Shown: piece after piece, positions 35,824-45,100 of the stretch
How the letters are laid out: each line of letters begins with the position of its first letter
Numbering within the stretch: the stretch's first letter is position 1
From: Pseudoalteromonas luteoviolacea DSM 6061
GTDB lineage: Bacteria; Pseudomonadota; Gammaproteobacteria; Enterobacterales; Alteromonadaceae
NCBI RefSeq assembly: GCF_001625655.1
Contig: NZ_AUYB01000092.1
Span: 1-64,000 of the forward strand
Direction: 5' to 3'
Length of the DNA stretch: 64,000 nucleotides
Program-made: the position numbers and the translations under genes
The notes under the pieces: generated by a model
Database searches by the model: none
The model's input: the letters and a program-made list of their open reading frames with translations, nothing else
What the model was told of the DNA's origin: nothing

Positions 35824-36933
35824 ATGAAAGCTAGATACAAATTATCTTTACTGGTCGCGGTGATTTTTGGTTTAACAGTTGGAGGATGTGCAATGGTTTC
35901 TAATTTAGATGCGCAAGTAAGCGAAGATGGGTATGGCTCTTTGCAGTATAAAGACGGCAAGTTTTACAATACTGGCGAAGTAGAGCAGCCTAGCCTAAAA
36001 AAGACATTGGGTATCTTTTGGCGTTTTATCACGGAGTCTAAACAAGACCCAATGCCAAAAACCCCACTACCTCTAGTTCAGCAGAGCAATGATATGCTAG
36101 CACAGCTTTCCAATGATCAAATTCACATGATTAAATTGGGTCATTCATCAGTATTGCTTAAAGTGCATGGTGAATACTGGCTACTAGACCCTGTATTTTC
36201 AAAACGTGCGTCACCATTTAGTTTTGCGGGCCCTGAGCGTTTTCATGAAACACCCATAGCATTGGATGAGCTGCCACAGATAGACCGAATTCTCATTTCT
36301 CATAATCACTATGACCACTTAGACAAAGAGAGCATTTTGTCACTAGCGAAGAAAACAAAAGAGATTTTCGTCCCTCTTGGGGTTGAAGGTGACTTAGCAC
36401 AGTGGGGTGTTGACCAAAACAAGGTAAAATCATTTGATTGGTGGCAGGAGCATAGTGACAAAACATCTCTGGTAGCTTTTGTGCCAACTCAGCATTTCTC
36501 TGGAAGAGGGCTCAGTGACGGTAATAAAACACTATGGGGATCTTGGGTAATAAAAGCCAACGAACAGCGTATATATTTTAGCGGAGACTCAGGGTATTTT
36601 GATGGGTTCAAAGAAATTGGTCGCCGTTATGGTCCGTTTAATTATACTTTCATAGAAACGGGTGCATATGACAAAGACTGGGCCGACATTCATATGACAC
36701 CTGAACAAAGCGTTCAAGCACACCTTGATCTCAACGCAGAGGTTATGCTTCCGATCCATAATGGTACTTTTGATTTGGCCTTTCATTCTTGGTATGAACC
36801 ATTGGAACGTGTTACCGCAGAAGCTCAGAAAAAACAGGTGACAATCAACACACCTGTGGTTGGAGAGGTGATCACAGCTGGAGAGCCTCACAACAATGCC
36901 TTTTGGTGGAAATCTTTAATGTCTAAAGGCTAA
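35824..36933 (+). CDS. Metallo-beta-lactamase-fold hydrolase lipoprotein (NAPE-PLD-like)
   Basis: A 369-residue protein. A signal with GLTVGGC (Cys about residue 22) suggests lipidation. The metal motif is ILISHNHYDHLD at about 158-169, with further ligands expected at PTQHFSGRG, FSGDSGY and LPIHNGTFD. This order matches bacterial N-acyl-phosphatidylethanolamine phospholipase D-like proteins (MBL fold). The substrate is unknown; an envelope lipid is plausible. It is probably repressed by the divergent TetR protein. A transcription end lies at 36982-37017. Confidence 0.8.
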   Translation: MKARYKLSLLVAVIFGLTVGGCAMVSNLDAQVSEDGYGSLQYKDGKFYNTGEVEQPSLKKTLGIFWRFITESKQDPMPKTPLPLVQQSNDMLAQLSNDQIHMIKLGHSSVLLKVHGEYWLLDPVFSKRASPFSFAGPERFHETPIALDELPQIDRILISHNHYDHLDKESILSLAKKTKEIFVPLGVEGDLAQWGVDQNKVKSFDWWQEHSDKTSLVAFVPTQHFSGRGLSDGNKTLWGSWVIKANEQRIYFSGDSGYFDGFKEIGRRYGPFNYTFIETGAYDKDWADIHMTPEQSVQAHLDLNAEVMLPIHNGTFDLAFHSWYEPLERVTAEAQKKQVTINTPVVGEVITAGEPHNNAFWWKSLMSKG

Positions 36934-36949
36934 GCTATAATTAACTCGC

Positions 36950-36978
36950 TTAACAGCGTAGCATCGAATGTATATAAT
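36950..36978 (+). promoter_or_regulatory. Strong sigma-70-type promoter for the NTF2-like gene
   Basis: TTAACA at 36950-36955 (5 of 6 to TTGACA), 17-base spacer, TATAAT at 36973-36978. Transcription would begin near 36985, inside the left arm of the hairpin that ends the upstream transcript. Confidence 0.6.
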
Positions 36979-36981
36979 TAC

Positions 36982-37017
36982 GGTCCAAATAACAGACTAT
37001 GTTTTTGGACCTTTTTT
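36982..37017 (+). terminator. Intrinsic terminator abutting the next start codon
   Basis: GGTCCAAA (36982-36989) and TTTGGACC (37004-37011) form a perfect 8-bp stem with a 14-base loop, followed by six T. The last T is followed at once by the ATG of the NTF2-like gene. It should stop read-through from the lipoprotein gene. Confidence 0.75.
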
Positions 37018-37380
37018 ATGTATACAGAAATAGAACAAGCAACCATCGTAATTGTTGACAGACAACTCGAAGCATATAACAACCAAGATATTGATGCGTT
37101 TGCGGCAACTTACAGCGATGATGTAGAAATATACCAGTCACATACATTAGTGTTTAAAGGCAAAGAAGCGCTAATTGAGCGTTATGGTGGTAAATTCGCC
37201 AGTTTAAGCTACCTAAATGCCACTTCTTTGAATCGAATGGTGCAGGGTAATTTTTTAGTAGATCATGAACTTGCACAATCTTCGTCGCAGGCAAATAAAG
37301 AGATTGATCATAGTGTAAAAGTCATCGCTGCATATGAAGTAGAAAATGGGTTGATTAAGCGCGTAACCTTTATGGGTTAA
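37018..37380 (+). CDS. NTF2-like/SnoaL-fold protein
   Basis: A 120-residue protein with the SnoaL/NTF2-like pattern: VDRQLEAYNNQDIDAFAATYSDDVEIY, then FKGKEALIERYG, and VIAAYEVENGLIKRVTFMG at the end. Members are small cone-shaped proteins, some isomerases or cyclases; no function can be assigned. The ATG lies against the terminator T-run with almost no ribosome binding site (GGACC only). Its own promoter appears at 36950-36978. Confidence 0.75.
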   Translation: MYTEIEQATIVIVDRQLEAYNNQDIDAFAATYSDDVEIYQSHTLVFKGKEALIERYGGKFASLSYLNATSLNRMVQGNFLVDHELAQSSSQANKEIDHSVKVIAAYEVENGLIKRVTFMG

Positions 37381-37403
37381 ATATTTATCCAGCATACAAA
37401 ATT

Positions 37404-37454
37404 GGGTTTACAGTGTTTTTGATATTGATTATCATTTACAGTAAATGTAAACCC
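37404..37454 (+). promoter_or_regulatory. Fur box framed by an inverted repeat
   Basis: GATATTGATTATCATTTAC at 37421-37439 matches the 19-bp E. coli Fur consensus at 15 positions. Around it lie GGGTTTACA (37404-37412) and TGTAAACCC (37446-37454), perfect 9-bp inverted arms. A possible promoter TTGATA-N17-TAAATG (37419-37447) overlaps the Fur box, which would block it when iron is plentiful. Confidence 0.65.
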
Positions 37455-37465
37455 AGCCTTTGCTT

Positions 37466-37828
37466 ATGCTTAACTCTGACCTCCAAGCGAAAGATGCGCA
37501 CAAGCGTGCATATCAAGATGCCAATGCAGAATTTGCAGTGCATGCCATGGTGCTAAGGCACAGCCCCGCAAGTGTTGATAACCTAGCGGCGTATATTCGA
37601 GCTGCAAAAAAGCTGATGGACATTTGTATCAATGATGAAGATAGGCTTTTGATAATTAATTTGAAGTTGTGGTTTAGACGAAACTTAGTATTAAACCACG
37701 GAAGAGGCTCTGCAAACTTAAGCTTTCAAGCAATGTGCGAAAGAGAGCTTAATGTGCTCGATAAATACTTAGTCCAAGTGTTCGTGCCGTTTGGCAGCAA
37801 TATCGTGCCTTTACTCAAAAAGGTTTAG
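37466..37828 (+). CDS. Small probable Fur-regulated protein, unknown function
   Basis: A 120-residue soluble, mostly helical protein that I do not recognise. Recognisable stretches are HAMVLRHSPASVDNLAAYIRAAKKLMDIC and LIINLKLWFRRNLVLNHGRG. There is no signal peptide. The start at ATG 37466 is chosen; TTG 37460 is possible. Neither has a clear ribosome binding site, and the predicted leader is only about a dozen bases. The strong Fur box just upstream implies expression under iron limitation. Confidence 0.6.
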   Translation: MLNSDLQAKDAHKRAYQDANAEFAVHAMVLRHSPASVDNLAAYIRAAKKLMDICINDEDRLLIINLKLWFRRNLVLNHGRGSANLSFQAMCERELNVLDKYLVQVFVPFGSNIVPLLKKV

Positions 37829-37857
37829 GAAGCCTAAGGTGGGACTTCCTAGACTGT

Positions 37858-38703
37858 CTATTTTAGTTTAGGTACAGCACTAAAAAGCTTCTCATCTAGT
37901 TTAACTAAATAGTCTTTACCATACTTGTTGTTTTCTAAATCATCGTATAAAAACAACGGTAAATCGTTGCTGTATTCATCACTTAAGCTCGCGATCCCAA
38001 GCGCACAGGCTGCGATGGTATCGACATCACCACCAAATGCCACAGACTGAGTGAGCAATTCAGAATAACTGTCTTCAGATTGCAATACGGTTAGTAATGC
38101 ATTCACGGTTTCTAAACCACAGCAGGCAACTTCACCTTGCCATTGTGTATTCCAGTTTATACTTGTGTGAGATTGCACAAATTTTCCAAGCTGCGATTTC
38201 GGGCCTAAGTTGTAGTAAAAGTAATGACTTGCAAGTGCTACGGCCTGCGAAGAGTTGATACCAATTGGGGTGTTATGAGTAATAGAAGCTTGCGTTTGTG
38301 CTTTTTGAAGTACTTCTTGTACCGTAGAAAAAAGGCCTATTGGTACAGATCGCATGGCTGCTCCATTCGCGATACTGTTTGGTTTAATCTTCGTTAGAAA
38401 TTCGTCAGCCGAAGAGATTGAGTCCAAAAATGCATAAAAGCCCTTTGAGTAGCCTAGGCGCTGATCTCGTTTGAAGCAGTCAACAAATCTGCGAGTGATT
38501 GCCTGCTTATTCCATGATTCTCCGTCAATGATGAGTTCAGCCAGTGCTAACGACATTTGCGTGTCATCTGTATAGTGCCCTGGGGCAATACCAAGTCCGT
38601 GCTCATGGTAGGCGGTTAGGTTGTTAACTCGAGTTATTTTCTCTCTGTCAGCAAACTCAAAGCCTGCGCCATACGCGTCACCAATGGCAATTTCTAACAA
38701 CAT
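37858..38703 (-). CDS. ADP-ribosylglycohydrolase family protein
   Basis: A 281-residue protein. Metal-binding motifs of the family are present: IGDAYGAGFEF at the N-terminus, HYTDDTQMSLALAELI at about 43-58, and AFGGDVDTIAACALGIAS near 221-238. Such enzymes remove ADP-ribose from proteins, nucleic acids or small molecules. The substrate is unknown and no ADP-ribosyltransferase gene is nearby. GAGG lies before the ATG. Function by family is fairly sure; the biological role is not. Confidence 0.85.
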   Translation of the reverse strand: MLLEIAIGDAYGAGFEFADREKITRVNNLTAYHEHGLGIAPGHYTDDTQMSLALAELIIDGESWNKQAITRRFVDCFKRDQRLGYSKGFYAFLDSISSADEFLTKIKPNSIANGAAMRSVPIGLFSTVQEVLQKAQTQASITHNTPIGINSSQAVALASHYFYYNLGPKSQLGKFVQSHTSINWNTQWQGEVACCGLETVNALLTVLQSEDSYSELLTQSVAFGGDVDTIAACALGIASLSDEYSNDLPLFLYDDLENNKYGKDYLVKLDEKLFSAVPKLK

Positions 38704-38747
38704 GTTGGATCCTCAAGATATTAAACAATGACCATAAAATTGACTAG

Positions 38748-39137
38748 CTAGCTTTCAACCATAGTCATTGTCAGTCCATTGTGTGTTTCTTTAAATATAT
38801 AAAAAGTAAATACTTGGTTCTCATTCACAGAACCTGAGCTAAAAATCATAAATGTAAGAGGGCTATGACTTATAAAACGATACTCGAAGGGGGAGTTCCA
38901 TTTGTCGAGTGGAACTTGGTATAGCAAGGCTGGGTGCATATCTACCAAGAGTTGCAACGAGCTTAGTTTTTCTAGGTCATGACCCAGTTGTTTATGATAA
39001 ATATAAAGCGCATGAGAAATTTGCTTTACTGTTGCTGTGTCCGATTCAATAATGCACTTTGAGTGCTTATCAAAATAACAAAACACTAAGGATAAAGATC
39101 CAACCAACAAAATAAACAATGCACTCTTTTTTATCAT
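38748..39137 (-). CDS. Pseudopilin (GspG)-like protein without prepilin signal
   Basis: A 129-residue protein with an N-terminal helix (IKKSALFILLVGSLSLVFCYF). Its C-terminal part resembles the major pseudopilin core: VKQISHALYIYHKQLGHDL, then LDKWNSPFEYRF and FMIFSSGSVNE (family: D-x-W-G-x-P-Y-x-Y and a later S-x-G-x-D). It lacks the prepilin G-F-T-L-x-E cleavage motif and the usual long helix, so it is not a normal pilin. It stands alone, apart from any secretion operon. Role unknown. Confidence 0.5.
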   Translation of the reverse strand: MIKKSALFILLVGSLSLVFCYFDKHSKCIIESDTATVKQISHALYIYHKQLGHDLEKLSSLQLLVDMHPALLYQVPLDKWNSPFEYRFISHSPLTFMIFSSGSVNENQVFTFYIFKETHNGLTMTMVES

Positions 39138-39346
39138 ATGTAAATTTTAGTAACTGCGACGATTAGCAGTTTTACTGCCCTGAATTGACAGGTTTATCAT
39201 GCAAATACAGAAAAAGAAAGCCCAAACTTTACTCATTTGATGAAGTATAAATATATTTCTACCTTCATTGCCTATTTTGGCAATTCCTTATGTTTAAGGG
39301 CTTTGGTAAAATATCAGACTTAAAAGCTTATTTTTTGAGGAGTTTC

Positions 39347-40279
39347 ATGAAGCACTGGGCTGTACGTATATCTGTCTTAATACTGATTATTTTAATTGCA
39401 AGACAACCCGATATAGAACTCGATCATCAAGGGAAAATCATATCGTACAAGGGATTAGTACAACCAACTGACTATAGAGGTGTGACAAATACATCATGCA
39501 CCGCAGATAGACTGACTGAAGTGAAGCACCCTTACATCGAAAATACCATACCGGCGATTGCAAAAGCGTTTGAATTGGGCGCTAATACAGTGCATTTGAA
39601 TATTCATGTTACAGCAGATAAGCAAATAGCTGTATTTCATGACTGGACGCTAGATTGCCGAACAAATGGTGAAGGGGTCACATCTGAACAGTCAATGGAG
39701 TATCTTAAAACTCTGGATGCTGGATATGGTTATCGCATCGGTGAAGAGGAGGTATATCCATTTCGAGGTAAAGGCGTTGGTTTAATTCCTTCGCTTGATG
39801 AGGTATTGGCACATTTTCCTCAACACGCATTTTTGCTTAATATGAAAACGGCAGGCCCAGAAGCCATTGAAGTTTTAGGGTCGTACCTTAATAAACTGAG
39901 TTCAGAGCAACGAAGCCGCTTAAGCTTTATCGGAATGCAAAGTATTGCTGAGGCGATTAATGAAGAGTTCCCCGCACAAATGACTTATTCAAAAGAAGTG
40001 GGTAAACGTTGTTTAGTTAAGTATATCTTTATTGGGTGGTCGCGTTACTATCCAGGCTCATGTTCAAATACGACACTCGTTATACCTGAGCAGTTTGGGC
40101 GCATTCTATGGGGGTGGCCGGAACAATTTGCAGCAAGGGCACAGCAAAACGGCAGTGAAGTTTATCTCTACCAAAAGTCTCAGCCGTACTCGAAAGATTC
40201 AGACTTTAGAGAGCAGGGCATCGGTCTATTTACGGGTGATATGACAGGTCTTGGAGAGTCACAAGTACCCTCACAATAA
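39347..40279 (+). CDS. GDPD-like protein with altered catalytic motifs
   Basis: A 310-residue protein from ATG 39347, chosen because GAGGAG precedes it; an ATG at 39290 has no such site. One N-terminal helix (VRISVLILIILIA) anchors it. The glycerophosphodiester phosphodiesterase barrel is seen in YIENTIPAIAKAFELGANTVHLNIHVTADKQIAVFHDWTLDCRTNGEG. The usual opening HRG is absent (region reads NTSCTADR) and the metal pair E-x-D is H-x-N here, while FHDWTLDCRT is kept. Activity is doubtful. It ends at a strong hairpin shared with the flavoprotein gene. Confidence 0.7.
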   Translation: MKHWAVRISVLILIILIARQPDIELDHQGKIISYKGLVQPTDYRGVTNTSCTADRLTEVKHPYIENTIPAIAKAFELGANTVHLNIHVTADKQIAVFHDWTLDCRTNGEGVTSEQSMEYLKTLDAGYGYRIGEEEVYPFRGKGVGLIPSLDEVLAHFPQHAFLLNMKTAGPEAIEVLGSYLNKLSSEQRSRLSFIGMQSIAEAINEEFPAQMTYSKEVGKRCLVKYIFIGWSRYYPGSCSNTTLVIPEQFGRILWGWPEQFAARAQQNGSEVYLYQKSQPYSKDSDFREQGIGLFTGDMTGLGESQVPSQ

Positions 40280-40293
40280 GACCACTTCATTCA

Positions 40294-40325
40294 GATGCCA
40301 AACAGGTATAAACCTGTTTGGCATC
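40294..40325. terminator. Hairpin between convergent genes
   Basis: GATGCCAAACAGGT and ACCTGTTTGGCATC form a perfect 14-bp stem with loop ATAA, followed by TCGTTT. It separates the GDPD-like gene from the diflavin reductase gene and probably works for both strands. Confidence 0.7.
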
Positions 40326-40329
40326 TCGT

Positions 40330-42120
40330 TTAATATACATCTCGTACGTAGCGTTTCTGTTTTTTAAGATTGGCGATATATTCCTGAGTTTGATCTGGAC
40401 TTAAATTGCCTTGTTTTTCGATGATTTGGTGGAGTGCTTTATCAACGTCCTTCGCCATTCTGAATGCATCTCCGCAAACATAAATGTAGGCACCGCGTTC
40501 TAACCACTCAAATAGTAAGGCTCCTTGCTCTTGCATTTTATCTTGCACATAGATTTTTTCTTGCTGATCACGCGAGAATGCAAGGTCTAAACGAGTTAAC
40601 AACCCCTGCTGTTGCATATCTTCAAGTTCCTGCTGATACAAGAAATCATTGGCTTTTGTCCGATCACCAAAGAACAACCAGTTTTCGCCAGTGGCTTGAG
40701 TCGAGAGACGCTCTTCTAAAAACCCTCTAAATGGGGCTATTCCGGTACCAGGGCCAATCATAATAATTGGCGATGTTGGGTCCTGTGGCACACTAAAATG
40801 TTTATTTGGTGCAAAATAGCACTTAATCTTGCTACCCGACTCGCAAAGGTCGGCTAAAAATGTTGAGCAAACACCATTGTGAACGCGCCCAGCTTGCTCG
40901 TATCTAACACTTGCTATCGTCAGATGTACTTCATTCGGGTGGTGCTTGATGCTCGAAGATATGGAATATGCGCGCGGTGCCAATGGTTTTGCCAATCTAA
41001 TAAAGTCACTGGCAGTAAATGAATTGGGCGCATAACGCTTAAGTAAGTCAATACTGTCTAGCCCCCAGACAAAGTCGTTCAACGCTTGTGTGCTTTCTTC
41101 TAACTTTGCTATAAACTCCTGATCACCGCTGCGCGCTGCGACCTCAGTAATAAACTCTTTACTTGGAATACGTATTTCTAAGTCTTCAGTAAATATTTTT
41201 TGCAGTTCTTGTGTGTGCCCATCGTATTGTTCATGTTGCTCTTTTCTGGCACCTAACAAGCTTATAAGTTCATCGACTAGCTCGGGACGATTGGTAGGCA
41301 GTAAGTTAATTGCATCACCAGCATCGTATGACTCTCCGGAGTCCAAAAGTGATAGCTCGTAGTGACAGGTCTCTTTACCTGAGCTTGGGTTATTCAGGGT
41401 GTATTTTTTCAGCAGCTGTGCTTCAAAGGGGTTGTCTCTGGTATATTTCGGTTTGGCTTTTTTATTCGCCGAGGGAGCGTTTGCTGGCATAACTTCAATG
41501 TCACCACGGCTGCCTTTTTGCGCAATAGTGGGCAAGGCTTCAGCTATCCATTCGTGAGCTGCAGACTCATAGGCAACGTCGCAATCAACTCGGTTCGCGA
41601 TACGTGTCCCCCCTAAAGCAGCAAGCCTTTCATCCCATTGGATGCCTGCCAAACAGAAGTCATCGTAATTGGTATCTCCCAATGCCAGTACAGAGAAAAA
41701 AGTGTTATCAAATCTTGGGGCATCGTCTGCTGAAATACAATCCCACAAAGCTTGAGCGTTATCTGGCATTTCGCCTTCACCATAAGTACTGGTAACGACC
41801 AGTAATCGCTCGGCTTTGCACAGCTGGTGAAGGTCGACATCGTCCATATCTTGAACCTGTGGCGTTAATCCGTGATTTCTTGCAATATCAGCAGCCTCTT
41901 CAGCTACGCTTTCCGCATTACCTGTTTGGGAACCGTAAATAATGGTAAGCGGTTTGACTTGTGGACTCGTTGTACTGGTGGTTGTAACGTGCTCTTCTTT
42001 AACTAACAGACGTGTGTGCAAACCAGCCAAGAAACCGCCTAACCATTGCCTTTGGTCGTCATTGAAAGGGATATCTTGCGGTAAAAAAGGGACTTTTTTG
42101 TTACTTTTTAGTTGTTCCAT
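40330..42120 (-). CDS. CysJ-like diflavin reductase (FMN/FAD/NADPH)
   Basis: A 596-residue protein organised as CysJ: flavodoxin domain about 58-200 (IIYGSQTGNAESVAEEAA, TSTYGEGEMPDNA, LGDTNYDDFC), then FAD domain (RAYSISSS, GVCSTFLADL), NADPH site (MIGPGTGIAPFRGFLEER) and terminal KRYVRDVY. In sulfate assimilation CysJ passes NADPH electrons to CysI. Here no cysI or cysH is adjacent; it follows the glutamate-synthase-like gene by 13 bases with its own GGAG. It probably supplies electrons to that partner. Confidence 0.8.
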   Translation of the reverse strand: MEQLKSNKKVPFLPQDIPFNDDQRQWLGGFLAGLHTRLLVKEEHVTTTSTTSPQVKPLTIIYGSQTGNAESVAEEAADIARNHGLTPQVQDMDDVDLHQLCKAERLLVVTSTYGEGEMPDNAQALWDCISADDAPRFDNTFFSVLALGDTNYDDFCLAGIQWDERLAALGGTRIANRVDCDVAYESAAHEWIAEALPTIAQKGSRGDIEVMPANAPSANKKAKPKYTRDNPFEAQLLKKYTLNNPSSGKETCHYELSLLDSGESYDAGDAINLLPTNRPELVDELISLLGARKEQHEQYDGHTQELQKIFTEDLEIRIPSKEFITEVAARSGDQEFIAKLEESTQALNDFVWGLDSIDLLKRYAPNSFTASDFIRLAKPLAPRAYSISSSIKHHPNEVHLTIASVRYEQAGRVHNGVCSTFLADLCESGSKIKCYFAPNKHFSVPQDPTSPIIMIGPGTGIAPFRGFLEERLSTQATGENWLFFGDRTKANDFLYQQELEDMQQQGLLTRLDLAFSRDQQEKIYVQDKMQEQGALLFEWLERGAYIYVCGDAFRMAKDVDKALHQIIEKQGNLSPDQTQEYIANLKKQKRYVRDVY

Positions 42121-42133
42121 ATTGTTCTCCTAC

Positions 42134-45100
42134 TTACACTGCTGTTTTAACGGCTTCTGACAGCACGTGACAATAATGAGTTGCAAGCAACTCTTCGAGA
42201 TCGCGATATTGCTCAAGAGCACGCTTAACTTGTTGGTCTCTATGAATTATCCAAACACTGGTACCAAGTGCATAGGTATCCCAAACCTCACGAAGTGACA
42301 GTGCATCTTTGTAGTCTTGGACTCTTTTTTGAGCGACCAAACAGCTCAGTGCGTCGTCATCAAAGCTTGCAAGTGCTTCCTTGGCATCTTTTGCCAAAGT
42401 CTCACTGAGCTTGTGATCTAGGGTGTCAAACAAGTATTGAGCAGTGACTTCGCTAAAGCCTTGGTTATGTTGCTTTTTGGTAAGTTGCTCAGCTCGATGA
42501 AGTATTCCCGCATGGGTAATGTATTGATAGATGAGAGTTGAGTCTCTATCTCCATAATCTGGAAGCTGACCCTTAAACAAGCAAACACTGTCGTTTTGAT
42601 AGTCTGAGTAAGCTTTTTGAATACACTTGATTGCCTTCTCACCCCAAGCAAGAGACAGTTCTTCAAGCATCGTGCGCCTATCAAGCTGCTTTATAATATT
42701 TTTGGCACAGTGATACTGATAAAGCGCGTTAGGGATTAGAACATAAAAATGCTGCCTGACTTCTGGCCATGAATCTAACAATTGTTGGGCAAAAGCTGAT
42801 TGTGTGGCTTCAACATGGTCTTTCAAATGTTGTATCAGCGCTACTTCTTGGCCAAGGCTTAGGTTACCATCGTCAAATGGGATTGCAGTGACTGAGTCCT
42901 TTGAACACAGCTCTACAATCTGACCGCTTGGGTCATACTGGTAAGCCGTTCCGCCACTCATACCATTACCAAATCCTTTGCCATAATTGCCTAAGTTGAT
43001 AATTGCGCCATTGGTCATGTATTCACAACAGAAATCACCAACGCCTTCAATTACGGCGATTGCACCTGAGTTTCTGACTCCAAACCTATCTCCCGCTTGG
43101 CCATGTACATAGAGCTGCCCACCGGTGGCGCCAAATAGTGCAAAGTTACCAATCAAAGCATCTTGAGTAAGAGGTTGCCCCTCGCTGGTAATAACAATTG
43201 CGCCGCCACTCGCGCCTTTTCCTACACCGTCGTTACAGGTTCCCTGATGGCGCAGAACCATACCCGTATTGTTAAATGCGCCGTAACTTTGGCCGGCTGA
43301 ACCTCGAGTATTAATATGAATACTGGATGGTTTGAGCACGACTCGACCATTACTCAGTTTCACAACTGCCGGGTGAGATTCGATTTGGCTTAAACTCATC
43401 TGGTAATTGAGTTTGCGCTCAATATCGATAGCCAGTTGTCCTGCCACGGTTTTATTACAGTTGTTGAGCGTACGTGTGGCGGTCTCGAAATAATCGTTGT
43501 TCGCTTCAAAGAATTGGACTTCGAGCTCTTTGAGCCACTCATCATCAGGGTCAAAATTAGCTTCAAGATAGACAGGGTTTTTAATGGTGACGTGATTTGC
43601 TGGTTTGAGCATAGCGGTCATGTCTAGCTTTCCAACCATAGCTGGGTGGGAAACTAGGTGCAGTAGATCTGAGCGACCTCTAATGTCTGACAATGATGCA
43701 AAGCCAATACTTGCAAGGATTTCCCGTACTTCATGAGCAACGTTCATAAAATATTGGGCTAGGGCTCTTGGATCACCTCTGTATACCTCCGGGTTGGTGG
43801 TCAGGCCAGCAGGGCACTTGAGATTACAATTTTTAGCCATCACGCATTTGAGCATCATTAATGCAGTGGTACCGAACTCAAATGAATCTCCCCCGAGCAT
43901 CGCCGATTTGACAACATCGCTCCCCGTTTGATGAGCATTTGAACAACGCAGCGTGATCTTATCCCTTAATCCATTCTCGCTTAAAGCTTGATGGACCTCT
44001 GCGATACCAATATCAGCGGCTCGACCAGTATGTTTGAGACTAGTAACCTGAGCTGCACCAGTACCACCTGTATTACCCGCAACATTAATCACATCTGCGC
44101 CTGCTTTCGCCACACCAATTGCGATAGTGCCAATCCCTTCAGAAGAGACGAGTTTAACGATTACTCGAACGCGAGCAGCTTTGGCATCGTGAATAAGTTG
44201 GCCTAAATCCTCGATTGAATAGGTATCATGGTGAGGAGGGGGTGAAACCAATTCAACGCCAGGAGTACCCCCTCGAGCTGCGGCTATAACCACATTAACT
44301 TTAGGTGCAGGAAGTTGACCACCTTCTCCCGGCTTTGCACCTTGGCCGATTTTAATTTCGATTTCTTCTAGTGCAGGATCAGCTAGGTATCCGGTCCAGA
44401 CACCAAATCTGCCCGAAGCAAATTGTTTAATTTTGCTTGCTTTAATCGTGTTGTATCTCCGTGAATTTTCACCCCCTTCACCTGAATTACTCATTGCCCC
44501 AGCAATATTGGTCCCTTGTGCAACAGCTTCATGTGCCTTTTCGACAAGGGCACCATGACTCATTGCGCCAGAAGCGAAAGTGGCGGTTATTTCATGAGCG
44601 GTTTGTACTTTTTCCAGCTCAATTGGGTCGCAAGCAGTTACGAGTCGAGAGCACAGTGTATCGAGCGTTGAGTTAGTACGTGTTTCGATGAGTATTTTGT
44701 CTAGCGCAGGCACTATTTCATACACTTCAGATTGAAACAGTTTGACGAGTGCTGCAGCAAGTTGTTGATGAACGAAGTCGGACTTTGCTTGATGGTAAAG
44801 CAACCATTTTTGCTGTGAGATTGATTCAACCACTAACCCTCTTACATGCACACTCGCCGAACCGGAGGCATTAATATAAGAGAGCGCTTGTACAAATTCG
44901 TCGGCATTGCTTAATTGAGTGAAATCTAGGGGGAGTGCGAGTACATCCCTGAGCGCCGCAGGTCTATGATAACGTTCATGCATCAAATTTTCACTGAAAG
45001 CTCTGTAAGCTGAGGTGATTTTGAACTGTGCTATTTGCTCCGGTGTTCTCGCTTCAAAACCCAGATCTTTGTATCCGTCATCTTGGGGTAAAATTACTCC

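Noticed and set aside
40330-42120. Annotation as the sulfite reductase flavoprotein of cysteine synthesis
   Set aside because: No cysI or cysH is adjacent; the operon partner is glutamate-synthase-like. The fold call stays but the pathway is left open.
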